Part shown: piece by piece, positions 24,330 through 59,760 of the stretch | How the letters are laid out: each line of letters begins with the position of its first letter | Position numbering within the stretch: the first letter of the stretch is position 1 | Source of the DNA: Hofstenia miamia | Taxonomy: Eukaryota > Xenacoelomorpha > Acoela > Hofsteniidae | Length of the DNA: 64,000 bases | Assembly (NCBI GenBank): GCA_900660155.1 | Contig: CABFPE010000212.1 | Coordinates: 505,701-569,700, forward strand | Direction: 5' to 3' | Translations under genes and position numbers: made by a program | The notes under the pieces: model-generated | Database searches by the model: none | Told to the model about the DNA's origin: nothing | What the model saw: only the letters and a program-made list of their open reading frames with translations

Positions 24330-24475
24330 ACTTGTCAACAGCTTCTAACGAGCCGACCTGAGCTGAGCTTGAGCACAGTATATGATTTACAACTAGCCCA
24401 AAACAAACCTATTTTAGGCAAAGCAAGTTTATAGTTCTGCTTGTTAATTTAATTATGGAGATTTTTCTTATTTTT
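24330..24475. repeat. Upstream member of a direct repeat flanking a coding exon
   Basis: Matches 24860-24985 in order: ACTTGTCAAC, GAGCTTGAGCACAGTAT, CCTATTTTAGGCAAA.CAAG, TTCTGCTTGTTAATTTAATT, ATGGAGATTTTTCTTATTTT. It is cut by an N at 24476. It could be a real intronic duplication or an unmerged contig overlap. Confidence 0.65.
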
Positions 24476-24480
24476 NCAAG

Positions 24481-24797
24481 ATGCTGGAAGCCGGTTAACC
24501 GCCCTTGAAGCAGAATTCACAAGCTTAGTCGACAGTAACTTTCGCTTAGAGGATGTTTGTCAGCAAATGGAATCGCGAGCCAGTAGTTTGCGTGCAGAAG
24601 AGGCTTCTTTTCGAGAAATGAGCGAGCATATGGCCAAAGAAGCAGAAAAGAAGCGTAGGCAGGTTGAAAATCAAATGGAATCCGCAGAACGAGAAGAAAA
24701 GAGAAAGATCGGTGCAGAACAAAGACAACGTCGAAATGAAATGCGGGTTCACAAGCAACTCGAAAGTCAAAACGATGGGTTCATCGATGACGACGAG
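24481..24797 (+). CDS. Coiled-coil protein, single internal exon
   Basis: A 317-nt open segment, much GC-richer than its surroundings, with an AAG-type acceptor next to the N at 24476 and donor GAG|GTTGGT at 24797. It begins in phase 2 (AT then GCT). The protein is almost wholly heptad-like and highly charged: RLTALEAEFTSLVDSNFRLE, VCQQMESRASSLRAEE, then a lysine/arginine/glutamate-rich part, ending NDGFIDDDE. No enzyme motif. I do not recognise the family; the helical, charged composition suggests a structural or trafficking coiled-coil protein. Neighbouring exons were not found. If the donor is unused, the frame stops at 24818. Confidence 0.6.
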
Positions 24798-24859
24798 GTT
24801 GGTTTGTTTCTTCAGTAACAAATTATAAATCTTTTTTTTTTAAATTGCTAGGTTTTAGG

Positions 24860-24985
24860 CTAGTCATACCAGACTTGTCAACGAGCCGAGCTTGAGCACA
24901 GTATTTGATATACAAAGAGCCTATTTTAGGCAAAACAAGTTTATAGTTCTGCTTGTTAATTTAATTATGGAGATTTTTCTTATTT
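24860..24985. repeat. Downstream member of the direct repeat flanking the coiled-coil exon
   Basis: See 24330-24475. Here the shared tract continues as TTTTTTGCAGTCAG, so it ends in a plausible acceptor, which may be what the N replaced upstream. Nearby 25125-25210 is rich in GAGCCGAGC motifs. Confidence 0.6.
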
Positions 24986-24999
24986 TTTGCAGTCAGTAT

Positions 25000-25924
25000 G
25001 CCTTTCCTATAATCTTATTTAAGAAATGTTTATTAAATAATAGGAAGAGTTATGTAAAAATTATTTGAGCACAATATTTTTAAAAAAATACCTAGCTAAA
25101 ACGAGCCTCATTCAAAGATTTTATGTGGCGAGCCAGCCGAGCCGAACTTACACTAAATTTAAATGAGCCGAGCTGACCTGAGCCGAGCCGAGCCAAGCTT
25201 TGAAATGTTGGCTCGTTGGCAAGTTTGTTTATAACTCTTACTTTTTTTTCATTATACAAAGCAATGTTGGACTACTTTCCACTATCATCTCTTCAATTTT
25301 TACGCAGCTGTTTCTTGAGCTCACTAAGTATTGATAAATGCATATCACCTTGCGTAACTGTGTCATACTCACTCCTAGAAATTCTTAAAAAAAATATTCT
25401 CGATATTTAGGAATTCAAATCTGGAATCAACGGGGAATAAAACTATTATGAAAGTTTTTAGTGCTTCAAGGTAACCTGTTTAGAATAAGGAGACATTTTT
25501 TTCAATAAGTTTCTTTTGCTAAATTTAATTCTGTTATCGTATCGTAGTGAACGAAATTGGTTCCATCATTGAACATCTCTACACTTTGAATTACACAGCT
25601 AACTAACTCCCTCTTAGCAATAGTTCAGAACAGGCCTAAATTGGAATCACCGAACAATTGTCACTATTATTGAATGACCCGACCCTATTCCGAAAAAAAA
25701 TTACCCGTTTCCACTCCTGATCAGAACACTGAATTAAAGTATATTCTTGACTTATAATCTGAAATTAAATTTAATCCTATGCCTCTGTGAACGGTATCTC
25801 TATATATATACATTGTATGTAAAACATAGCAATGTTTATTAAGTGTAGTTAAAGCAGATTTATTGATCACATTATGTTTATGCTGATGATGATTTAAAAT
25901 CAAAAACAGTACGAGGATATTATG

Positions 25925-25968
<44 letters not shown>

Positions 25969-28850
25969 AGTAGGTAGATTTGTATCAGCTGTTCATATAT
26001 AAAATTGTCAATCATTTACATTAATTCGAAGCAATATCAAAACATAGTGCATGCAATATAAATCTATCTAATTACTACAATTATAGCAGCCAGCTGAAAT
26101 GGGAGTTTACAGGTATTTCTTTAGAACGTAGGTTGTCTTGTACTATTGAGCGAATAAACTATAATAAACTTACATAATAAAAGGATTAGAGAAGACACTG
26201 CTGCGACCATGCTACCAATTATTTATCTTAGCAATGTGTACTCTTTCTTTTCCATTAATAAAATAGCCAATAGAGTTAACTTTAAATCAGAATTTACTGT
26301 TTATAGAAGTATAATTCTACAAAAATCTTAAATATTTAATTTGCGTTTCTGCAAATCATAAGTAATTATTTATTTGGAATTGAAACAATTTTTCCTCTAA
26401 ATCTAGGGGATTAGTATTTTTTCACAATTAAAGAAATTTCGAAATGTTATGTTTATTTTTAAGCAATTGATATGTTTCATTTAATACAACAATTAGCAAG
26501 TTCTACAAATGCATAAAAAGGTTCTTAGCGTGAATTTTTTTATGAACAAGCGACAAGCCCATTCATTTGAAATTTTTCTAGTAAGATTGCCATCGATTGA
26601 CTGAAAATATCAACATTTAACATTAATTGACTTTGATAATTATTTTCGAACTGCTTTTGTTAATTCATTTACTATTTTTACAAACCAAATGACTAATGCA
26701 ACTAGTAAACCAAAAAAATTGAATTATAATTTCTTTAATAATTATTCATTGTAGGAATAATGTGACTATCTCTCTAAATTTGAAAAGCATCATGAAATCT
26801 CAATGAATCGGAAATTTTTAAGACAAACTTTGATGATAACATCATTTTGAACGTAAGCTAGGCAACTAAACCCAAGTCTCGAATTGAGGAACCCGCTGTG
26901 CAGCATTTCGACAGTTTTTAGAACCATTGTAGGTATTGGTAGCGAAACCAAGCAGTATTTACTTTGCAAAAGCTCATTTTTTACATTTTATCAATATTTT
27001 CATTGGGTTATAGAAAATAACATACAGTATCATAAAAAAAGCTTATATAGTAATCGATAATGTTGATAAAGTTTACTACCTCTTTTCAAATACACTTCCA
27101 AAATTTTGCATAAAAAATATAAAAATCATAGAAAATTCAAAATTGATATAAATATGGCCCACAAATCTTCAAACCTGAAATAAAACTATTATAGATTATA
27201 GTGTTCTAAATAATAAATAACAACAATATACAATCATTAAAACTTTAAGTAATTTTCAAAATATTATAGAAAAATTAAGTTTCACAAAAAGTATATGAAA
27301 TTTTAAATGGTGCTATTTTCTAAGAATCACTTCATTTACAAAATCAAGAACTAGTTAAATGCATTAACAAACTACTGGCATAATTGGTAAATTCAGTATA
27401 TTTACCCTAATGAGAATTTTTCTGCGATTAGTCGCACGCGCTGCACTGCAGTGGTAGGGCAAACATTTAAGATGTTTGTTCTGCAATTGCATCACTTGAA
27501 TTTGATATTGCCAACATCATAGTGCAAGAGTCTTTTATGAGGGCTACTGGAAAGTTTTGTGCAAGATGGCCCAACGAGTTTGTTAATAAAGTATAAGTAG
27601 CACTTCGATATTGATCGAGTTTTAAAATGCGCGAAACTGCTTTAATAGCAGTTCTTGGCCATCCTCATAAGACTTCAGCTGCTATAGGAGCAAACAGAAT
27701 CTTTTCTTTTGTGCGTGCAATTGTATGATTTTGATATTTCCTTTCAATTGCTTGGCTGATTCCATAACCTGCTTCTGAAGTGCCTAAGGTAAATTTGATG
27801 GTTGCAAAGAACAGATTACAGTGACAATTAGAGCAGCAGGTTGATCGCTAAACGCAATCGAAAGAAATTCTCACCAGGGAGGTATAGACTATTTGCGATT
27901 AAACCCTTTTTCACATACTGGTGATAATCAATTGCATGTGAACCCAAAGACAACCATGCCTACTAATTCTGTCCCCATTTCCAGTGCAAGAAACGCATGG
28001 TCACCCAGAATTGCAAAAACGGCAATCCTAGATGAATTTTAGAGGCAACGCGAAATTTCTTCTGATCGAAGGTGAAAGCCACGTTTCTATTTTCATGCAA
28101 CTATTAATCAAGATCGGGCATATGGAAACGAAAGGGACTAAAGTTGTGTTTTCGCACGAAGAGAAGATTTTCAAACTCTTTTTATTAAATTATTGTTGAA
28201 AAGTTTGTTGTTTTGGAGAAGTTAGAAGTTCTTTGGATATATCAGTGAAGAATTTGTTCTCAAGGAAATCAGGTATTTCAATTCCAGGGAGATCCCTCAC
28301 TAACTTGCTGAAGCAAATAATGATGCAACATACGCTGCTTTGTAAAGCTCTGAGATACGACGAAAACCCATGCCAGATAATGATGTTGAAAGCCGAGCTG
28401 TATTCAAGCAGTTTCTGATAACACTGAGACAACAAGCAATTCAAGAGTCAGGTTGAAAGGAATGAGATTCATGTAGTGCACCTTCAACTTCAGGGGAGGA
28501 ACATGTTGTGCGAATAGAATACATTAATTTTGGAGTACCAATTTAAGTTCGTAAAATCCATTAGCATAATGAGGATCTTTAAGCATGCATAATTTATCTA
28601 GAACTTTCTTAACTTTCAAACACGTTTGTGCATAGAAACAGCTTTGTATTAGATTGAACCAATCATTGAACCTAGAATCTCACGTCCTTCTGAGTTGCTT
28701 CGAGTTATTTCAGCATTAATAGAATTTAACTCAGATTTAACCATAGTTTGTATTTGCCCATATAGTCCCGCCTTTCTCTTCCACATTCGTTACTAAGTTT
28801 GAAATTATCATCTATTCAATCTATAAAAAACAAATCTAGCGATCCCTCCA
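25000..28850. other. Gene-poor stretch; AT microsatellite and possible degraded coding remains
   Basis: (AT)n at about 25926-25965. From about 27400 to 28450 composition is slightly GC-richer and short open stretches occur (for example a plus-strand frame reading HVNPKTTMPTNSVPISSARN near 27935). They switch frame repeatedly and I cannot assign them; a decayed mobile element is likely. Confidence 0.4.
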
Positions 28851-28859
28851 TTCTCCCAA

Positions 28860-29310
28860 CTTGGTCTCTAACAAAATTGCTCAAGATATAATAGCTGATC
28901 TACTAAAATTGGCCAATATTATTCCTTTATTTAAAAAAGATGACCCAAAATATTGTTGGAACTATAGACCTATTTTTATTACATCGCCAATTAATAAGAT
29001 TTTTGAAAGACTTTTTTAAATCAAATTAACGAACATTTATGCAAAAATAATCTTTATTATTAAAATCAATATAGCCTTCACAAATATTTTTCTACAAATG
29101 ATGCTTTGTTAACAGCTACCGAAAATTGGAGAAATACCATAAATATTGATGAATGTTCCGAAGTTGCATGCCTAGATTTATCAAAAGGTTTTGACTTGAT
29201 CGACTAACACATTTTAAATTAAAAAATATAAAAATTCTGGGTTTCTCATACAAAAGTGCAGATCTAATAAGCAGCTATCTTCATAATCGTAAACAAAGAG
29301 TTAAACTGAC
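28860..29310 (+). mobile_element. CR1-like LINE reverse-transcriptase relic
   Basis: Plus strand: NIIPLFKKDDPKYCWNYRPI (about 28917-28976), the RT entry motif, and CLDLSKGFDLID (about 29168-29205), motif A, separated by frameshifts and stops. Related in type to the element at 43652-46860 but strongly decayed. Confidence 0.7.
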
Positions 29311-29624
29311 AATTTCATAAATATCATAACGTATATAGTCTAGATGTGATATTCGAGCTTTTCACAACTCGAAATCAATAACCAAAATTGGAATTCCATG
29401 CTAAAGTATAGTAAAACAAAGCAGATAGGAATAGTTTACAGTGCTTCAGTGTTGGATGAGTATTTAACGTAGGAAAAAGTTGCAATATGAAGGCTATTTT
29501 ATTACAATACATACACAATAGTTCTAGAAGAGCATAAGCCGGGTTTTAGATATTCTACTTAAAAATAATTCGTGTCAATATTTTGGATGAAAATTTTAAT
29601 TTAAAAATGTATGTATAAAACAAA

Positions 29625-52455
<22,831 letters not shown>

Positions 52456-53289
52456 TTGATATAAAACTAAAAGAAAAGTCTATTCAAACTAATAGTGAAA
52501 TTATGATATCGACTTCATTAAAATGAATTTTTCGTAATGTCTTTCTAACAGAATAAAAAGTAATAAGTAAAGTAATATAAATTAGTCACTTTTTGCGAAG
52601 GTAATTTGTAACCAGAAATACATGAATATTGCTTTTTTTAAAGTCTACTCAGCAGTGGTGTCCATATTTAAATTTTATCCGTTTCATTTAACAGAGACTA
52701 GAAAATATTTATTATACCGATGTGTTTAAGGCCGCGCGCAAACGATATAGATTTTAAAGCTGCGATTTCTTAAGTGGCTAGAAAAATGAACAAATTATAG
52801 AAATCATTTATGCGGAAACAGCAATTTTTTAATAAAAAATTCTTAGATACTGTAGCATACATACTCGAGTGGCATCTGTGAAATTACAAACTGCTATTTT
52901 CCAGTGACTGCTAATTAAAAAAATTTCCGCATTAAAACTAAACATATAATCAACATCCATGTCTATATATTTCAGTGAACTTATATTATTATTTTAAAAA
53001 ATCAGGAATACCATATTTATGGCATAGCCATAATGAAAAGTACGCTTCTTAATATTTATTTGAACAATAGCAAATTGCAATATGATTCCGTACAAGATCG
53101 AATTTTGCATATATTTCATCACTGGCTGTCTGGCGCTGAGTTTTGTTAGCAGGCACGACCCACAGGCAAATTTATTTCGTGTAACGGAAAACCTAATTTA
53201 AGAATGCGGAACCGACCCAAGGGCTGTCCGCTTAAACAATAAACACGGCCTACGAGCAGTGCGTGTCCAACTCATATATTTGCAATGTA
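52456..53289. other. 5' flank of AFG3L2
   Basis: Promoter expected here. No TATA box or other defined element stands out. A GC-richer patch at about 53130-53270 has no coding frame I recognise. Confidence 0.4.
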
Positions 53290-53508
53290 GTCTCAAACAC
53301 ATTAAAAATTGTTATCTCATCAAAATGCTGCTATAAATTACATTTTACTTGTTCCAATATATATATAAATTGTGCATCATTATTTTTGCAGTCAATAAGC
53401 AATCCATTTTGTTGATTGTGCTCTGTGAAGAATTTTTCCTGTGCNGTCTCAAACACATTAAAAATTGTTATCTCATCAAAATGCTGCTATAAATTACATT
53501 TTACTTGT

Positions 53509-53550
<42 letters not shown>

Positions 53551-53625
53551 TGTGCATCATTATTTTTGCAGTCAATAAGCAATCCATTTTGTTGATTGTG
53601 CTCTGTGAAGAATTTTTCCTGTGCT
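53290..53625. repeat. Direct duplication around an N, differing in TA-repeat length
   Basis: 53290-53444 is repeated from 53446 to about 53625. The second copy has a longer (AT)n tract (53513-53547). Probably two unmerged readings of one locus that differ at the microsatellite. Confidence 0.85.
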
Positions 53626-54389
53626 GTTGTAGCATATGTCGATGCTAGCAATTCTGTGTTGTACTGGTGAAACTTTTTTGTCTATGTAGTAGAATGTTTT
53701 AATTGGTAAAGCCATTATTGGAGGAGGCGTGCAGAATGCATTTTGAGTTGAGATTTTCTTTTCAAGTTCCTGCCAGCTGCTGTGCGTTGGCGTTATTGTA
53801 GATTTCATTCAAGACTTGTAGCGAGCAAGTTTTCTGTAGTAATACCTTTTGTTTTCTTTCTGGACGGAATCTATTGCTGCCGTATTATATTTTAAACAAA
53901 TTATAACTATATCATTTGCTTTTGCTATTTCACCATTAAATGAATTATTATTTATATAATGTAGTTGTTACTGCAATTTCAAATGTTGACCAGGGCCCTA
54001 TTCCCAACATTACGTGTAATTCCAATGATAACTTTGAGTTATTGGAACTTAGGTACATTATCACAACATGTTTAGAATGGCACAGTAAAAACAATTAAAG
54101 TAGAAAGCTAGAAGATACTAATAGACTTGGGTTAGCAGCATTCGGTGATTGTTGGTCGCAATCCAACTAGATGTGCTAAAGGTAAGCATCTTGGAATTGA
54201 TAAAATATACTACATATTATACCGATACAAAAAACATAAAATATTCATTATAATCCTAATAGCAAACAAAATACTAAAGTTTTTGATTTGCATATTCAAA
54301 ACCCGAAATAAGTTGTCTTAATAGAAACGAATTGGGAACGTTTGGGTTAATGCATTCCCAGAAAATAAATAAATCCAATTAACAACGAC

Positions 54390-54426
<37 letters not shown>

Positions 54427-54427
54427 N

Positions 54428-54466
<39 letters not shown>

Positions 54467-55600
54467 CAAGGCAAATTTATGCAACTAAAAGAGCAAAAAT
54501 TAATATTTCAAGGCACTAAAGGCAGTAACTTTGAACTTCCAGGCAGTTCAGGCCAGTTTCATATTTCTAGGCAGCGCAGACACCAAACACGATATTTAAA
54601 TAGCAATATTGAATGACATACTTTTTTCAGTTCACAAATTCAAAGTTAAACCTAATATATTGATCTCATACAGTTGAAGATGCGAGAAAAAAATACTATC
54701 CAGTCTTTTAATTGTCCTAGACGCTTTGATAGAGATATCCCTCAAATCAGACGAATTGCTTACATAATATAGAGTAACGCAATAAAGAATGAAGATATGA
54801 TTCAGGAAATCATTGGAAAATTTTCCCAAACCTTAAAGAGCGTTCATAGAATGTTTCATATTTCTGTGTCAACATCAAGAGGCATGAAATTTACCTGCCG
54901 AGCACACAGATCGTCTACATTCATCCTCGCTTCCGCCACGCAACAGATATTTGAAGTACTATCATGTACTGAATACCAATCGGCCTTGCATGTACCAACA
55001 GAATTTTTGGAAGAAGGAATGCCTAGTCATTCGAAATTAACTTCTTTGCCACTAAAACCACGGATCTTGAGCTTGCCATATAAAATATCATAGCTTTGAA
55101 TAGCTTAATTTCAAATCCATGCTTTAGTAGTTTATTTTCCTTAAGCGGTAATCTCTAAATTCTCTGGCAATGGATACACCAATTTGATTGTTCCTCATCT
55201 TGTATCAGCCAGCTGTTAACTATCTAGCCTCATAGAGTATAAGAATTGGAAGGATAGGTTTAGTACGATTCTTGTAAATCCTAATCAATCAATTTTATTG
55301 ACAAATTTAACAAAAGTATTATTTGAGAATTTGGAATGTGCTCTGCAAAAAGGTTGTGCTACTAGATATTACAAATACAAGAAAATTTTTTAACATTTGA
55401 AATTACAAACTATAATATTAATAAATATGAATGGATCATTTGTAAATAATTACGAGATTAATCCAAATTGCTAACAATTTAAGAGTGATAATTCATCAAT
55501 AGTTGAAATTCGTACGAACTGTTAACCATATATTTATGTATAAGCAAGTAGAACGATGAGAAATTCAATAAAATACATAAAAAGTTTGAAAAGTAGTCGA
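53626..55600. other. No gene recognised; long TA microsatellite
   Basis: A minus-strand open stretch at 53808-53572 (78 codons) has no recognisable domain and may be a mobile-element scrap. (TA)n runs from about 54396 to 54464 with an N at 54427. A plus-strand open stretch at 54797-55093 is likewise unrecognised. Confidence 0.45.
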
Positions 55601-55610
55601 TATAGACCGA

Positions 55611-55735
55611 TAGCTTAGCATAATTAATAAAATTCGTAGCATGCGGACGATATTTAAGAAAAATACCGCATTAAAGTTATTTTTCTTAGTTATCGACCAC
55701 GTGCTACGAATTTCGTTAATGATGTTAATTCGTTA
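55611..55735. repeat. Palindromic MITE-like repeat
   Basis: AATTAATAAAATTCGTAGCA (55622) is mirrored by the reverse complement of about 55701-55725 (ATTAACGAAATTCGTAGCAC). A half copy recurs at 57042-57110 (AATTAACAAAATTCGTAGCA). Short non-autonomous element or its remains; it brackets two LINE relics. Confidence 0.55.
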
Positions 55736-55744
55736 AGATCAATG

Positions 55745-56545
55745 GTATTCGTTCCTCATTCCTGCCTATAACTAGTGGAGTGCCTCAGGGTCAGGGGTCA
55801 ATTTTTGGGCCCTTGCTCCTCCCTAATCTTATAAATGACTTACTCCAAAACATATCTACTTCAACGCCCTACCTTTAAGCCGATGACTTAAAACTGATAA
55901 ACCGATATCGCATTCTCTTGCAGAATGACTTATCATCACTGCATATTGCATTTAACACCTCTAAGCCGCAATTACTGGCTTTCAGCTATCGAAAAATCAA
56001 CTATGGATCAAATCCTGCAGCTCTTGTTTTTGGCGACAGCCACGATATTGTATTAAGCGACAATGTCAATGACCTTGGTATTACAATTTCATGATATCTT
56101 GATTTTTAAACCCTTATTAACAATAAAATAAAACAGTGTTACGTATTCTATCTATTCACAGAACATTGCCAAAACAACTCCATTGGCACAGCCGTCTTAC
56201 AATCTACAGAACGTATATAACGGCTAAACTTCTTTATTGCTCTGTCGCATGGTCTTTAAATGAAACACAGCTCAAAAATTGGAAAATTCCGACAAAAAGT
56301 CTACGAAATGCATTTTAAATGAGTCAAATTATTTTAAACATCTTTATTCACTTAATCTGCTCCCTATTTCTAAGTTACTTGAACGTTCAGGCTTACTTTT
56401 TTTCAATGAGATTCTTACAAACTGTTTTGATGTTGATACTTATCATTTTTTCAACGTTCAACTCAAAATACAACTTGAGATTTTATGACCATATACGTTT
56501 CAGAACAAATGAAAATTGCCACTACAAAGAGACGGAACAGCAAAT
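55745..56545 (+). mobile_element. CR1-like LINE relic (RT and C-terminus)
   Basis: Plus strand: ITSGVPQG (about 55770-55795) with a small insertion before FGPLLLP; ADDLKLI (about 55878-55900), the catalytic box, with a stop directly before it; and a C-terminal ILSIHRTLPKQLHWHSRLTI followed by YRTYITAKLLYCSVAWSLN (about 56140-56260), typical of CR1-like proteins. Multiple frameshifts; dead. Confidence 0.7.
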
Positions 56546-56574
56546 TTCATTCACCAAAAAAGTATCATAATTAA

Positions 56575-57040
56575 TATTGGATAAAATGGGTCCAAAGACA
56601 GTTCCTTGAGGCAATCCACAGTTGGTATAAAGAATACTATATCGCTGTCCGTTTCATTCAACATAATGCTGTCGTTTAGTAAGGAAACAAATTATCCAAT
56701 TTTCAACCATTTTGATACACCGAGATTCTGTAAGCATTCAGAAGCTCTGTTGTGAAGTACTCTGTCAAATGCTTTGCTTAGATCAATTGCGATCACTGCT
56801 GTACTATCATCACCATTATTAGATTGTTTTTTGTACATCGAAATGATCTTAAGTAATTCATACTCAATTGATGAGTTGACTCTGAAGCCGAATTGCTCTC
56901 GTTTCAGTTCTTGTTGTACAATGACATGTATTTTTTATACAATATACGTTCTAACACTCTGGCAATTACTGGTGTTATGGATATTGGACGATGGTCTGAG
57001 GGCGATTTCGGTTGTTTAATTTTCGGCAGTGAAAGATATA
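56575..57040 (-). mobile_element. LINE reverse-transcriptase relic, opposite orientation
   Basis: Minus strand: LPKIKQPKSPSDHRPISITP (about 57030-56975), the RT entry motif, then further N-terminal RT with frameshifts (IDLSKAFD-like remains about 56780-56750; GLPQGTVFG-like remains about 56615-56590). It faces the relic at 55745-56545. Confidence 0.62.
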
Positions 57041-57110
57041 TACCGATAACTTTGTATAATTAACAAAATTCGTAGCATGTGGTATATATTTAATGACAAT
57101 AGCACAGAAA

Positions 57111-58716
57111 ACTTGGAATTCATAAAAAATTATTATCTATTATTCAAATCGCAAGATATAAAGGCTCGTACTTTGGCTCAGCTAACCGACACTGCATAAG
57201 TAAAGATACAAACGTAAACTAAAAAAAGTGATTTTTCGTTATGAATCAATTTGCAATTGAATAAAATGTGGAAATAAAAATTCTCTGAAAATGCAAAACG
57301 ACTGCAAAGTTCCAATTTATTTAAAAATCTCGATTAAGAAGGACTCGATTTAGACTAAAAATGCATAGATTTGAATGAATAAAATCTTATTAAGCTATTA
57401 GTTTATATTTTGCTCGGAGGCGCCCTATTCTATACTTTCGCCCAAATAATAACCGTATTCGTGTTTATTTATTAAAGTTCATATTTATAAATTTTCTTTG
57501 TATTTGACCAATGAGTTGATCGCGAATATCGAGCTGCAGTTACAACTTACAACTACAATTTTGTTTGCATTTAAATATCGAGTGAAATAGTTGTATTTTA
57601 TATACTTATATAGCTAGCTATAACTATTTGGCACAAAAAGTGTAAAGTCAAAAAACCGTAATGAACAGATTGTTGGTACGTTTTACTGATAAAATGAACC
57701 TTCAAACCAACATCAGACTCTTGAAATCAAAGCTTGGGCCCTGCAAATATTCGAAATCGAATCCGAATATATGTTGGATTTGAACCCGTGGATTCAAAAA
57801 TTCGAATCTTGGTACATTGGCCACATTTGCATTTAAAACGCTTCTATCATAGGTTATGGTAAAAATTAGAGAAAAGATGAAACAGCAAAAACTACTCAAA
57901 ACTTTTATATTTTATTATTATAAATTAGTACTCTTAGAATAAAAATTGGAAAAGGACTTTATTATAATTTATGCAATTGACAGATGGTTAAATGCAAAAT
58001 ATTGACAATTCTTACATTTAAAAGACGCATCTATTTTCAATACCTGAAAACTAATAACAAAAATTGTAAGTGATCACTTATAATTAGGAATGAAAACAAA
58101 GCTCTTATTGAAACATAAATGTAAGGAAAATATTCATCTTAAAAATTAATATTTCCTTGGAATAAATTTACAATGAAATTAACCTGTGTAATATAAGAAA
58201 ATCATTTAATCAAAAATGGAAAACTCATGCTTGTCAACTATTAATATATTATGGTTTGATAAGATGGGCTACTTATTTAAAAACTTGTTAATAACATTGA
58301 AGTGATTTTTATCTTGAATAATTAAGTGATTGCTTCTACATTTGTTTAAAATTTTGTTCTTTCAATTTTAAAATAGGCATAGAAAAACAAAGCAACAATT
58401 AAATTAGAAATTTTAATGATCAAATAAAATGACTCAAATGACAATACAAATGAATCTCCTCTTTGGACACCTTTCACAGTTGACTTGCTTCCAGTAAATA
58501 TTATCCAAGAAATTAATTTAAGAAAATGTCATTATATGCAGATTATTACCTTTATACACTTTGGATTTTCAATCTATAAATTTATTTAAAATTAATAGTT
58601 TATTACCATGGCTAGATTGAATGAATTCCATATTTACTATTCAAATCACTTTATTTCCAAAAAATTGTCCTAATATAAATTTTTTTCAAAAAAAGTATTT
58701 TCACTAATTTTGGTGG
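57111..58716. other. No gene seen
   Basis: AT-rich, without coding patterns or repeats I can name. Confidence 0.45.
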
Positions 58717-59760
58717 ATGCCCATTTTTTCATCTTTATTACAAGAGGACTGTTGTTTAAGTGGGACATACACAAATGTTTATTACAAAATAAATACAAAA
58801 TTTGACTTGTTTTCTTTTGAAGTAAAAAATTTCAATTTGCTTACCCTGATAACTTCTAACCTGTTATGTATTATATGCATACTTTTAATATTCATTTTAC
58901 TTTTAGTACATTCCACATCATCATTGTTCTTATACTTACCTGCTATACATTCATATTTTGACACAACAGCACAGGGCAACAAGAAAAGTAAGGCCTTTGA
59001 ATAGACTCTAAAATTGTCAAGTTCAATCACTGCACCAAATCTTTGGAAGATCTGGAAAACTATGAACTTGTTGGTTCAGATATGCTGTACATCAGCTTCA
59101 GGTGTGCATTAATCATGCCATTCAGTCAATCTATGATAAATAAACTCATCACTGTGGTTCAAATGCAAGAGGAATACAACAAAATATTGCAGGAACTGAT
59201 AAGTAATGGTATTATTTGACCAAGTGAGAACCACAAATTAATAAATAACTTGGGAAATATAAAATTTTGCATGTTCAGTTTCAGCCTTCACAAGGACAAT
59301 GCACTTGCAATATGTGTTTGGACTTTGCTCCCTGTATAGATGTAGATACATCAAACTTCTAGTTGTGTGGAGAGAATCAGCCTCATAGATTTGCCACAGC
59401 ACAAATTTTAAAAAGTAACATCAATAGTGTAGAATCAGAGGGGAGCCTGGCTACTCTAGCAGTACTGGGTAACTCAAGAGTTTAGATTGAAAGTTGCAAA
59501 GTCTACCATAGCAGAGAGTGACCCACATTACAACAGAAAACATACATTGGCGGTTCACTGATTTTTGGCTAACAAATAAAGAAATTCCATTCCAGAAAGA
59601 CCTTCAGCAGTGTTCAATTCACATGGCATCACACAAAAGTCAAATCTTTGAAGCCATCCTTACTCATCAAGGTGCTAATTGTGTGTCTCAAGTATTAATT
59701 TCTAGCTCACTAAACAATTTATCTCAGAGTTGTCTTATCTCAGCTCATGTAAATAAATGA
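58717..59760 (+). other. Unidentified coding relic, plus strand, related to the block at 60409-63999
   Basis: Broken plus-strand frames, GC-richer than the flanks: ENYELVGSDMLYISFRC continuing about 35 more codons (about 59055-59217), and an 80-codon stretch at 59518-59760. The latter ends LNNLSQSCLISAH (59710-59748), which matches LNNLRRNCLISAH encoded on the minus strand at 60636-60598: 10 of 13 residues, with mostly synonymous base differences. This implies two copies of the same gene in opposite orientation. No family recognised; a large mobile element or an endogenised DNA-virus-like sequence are both possible. Confidence 0.45.
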
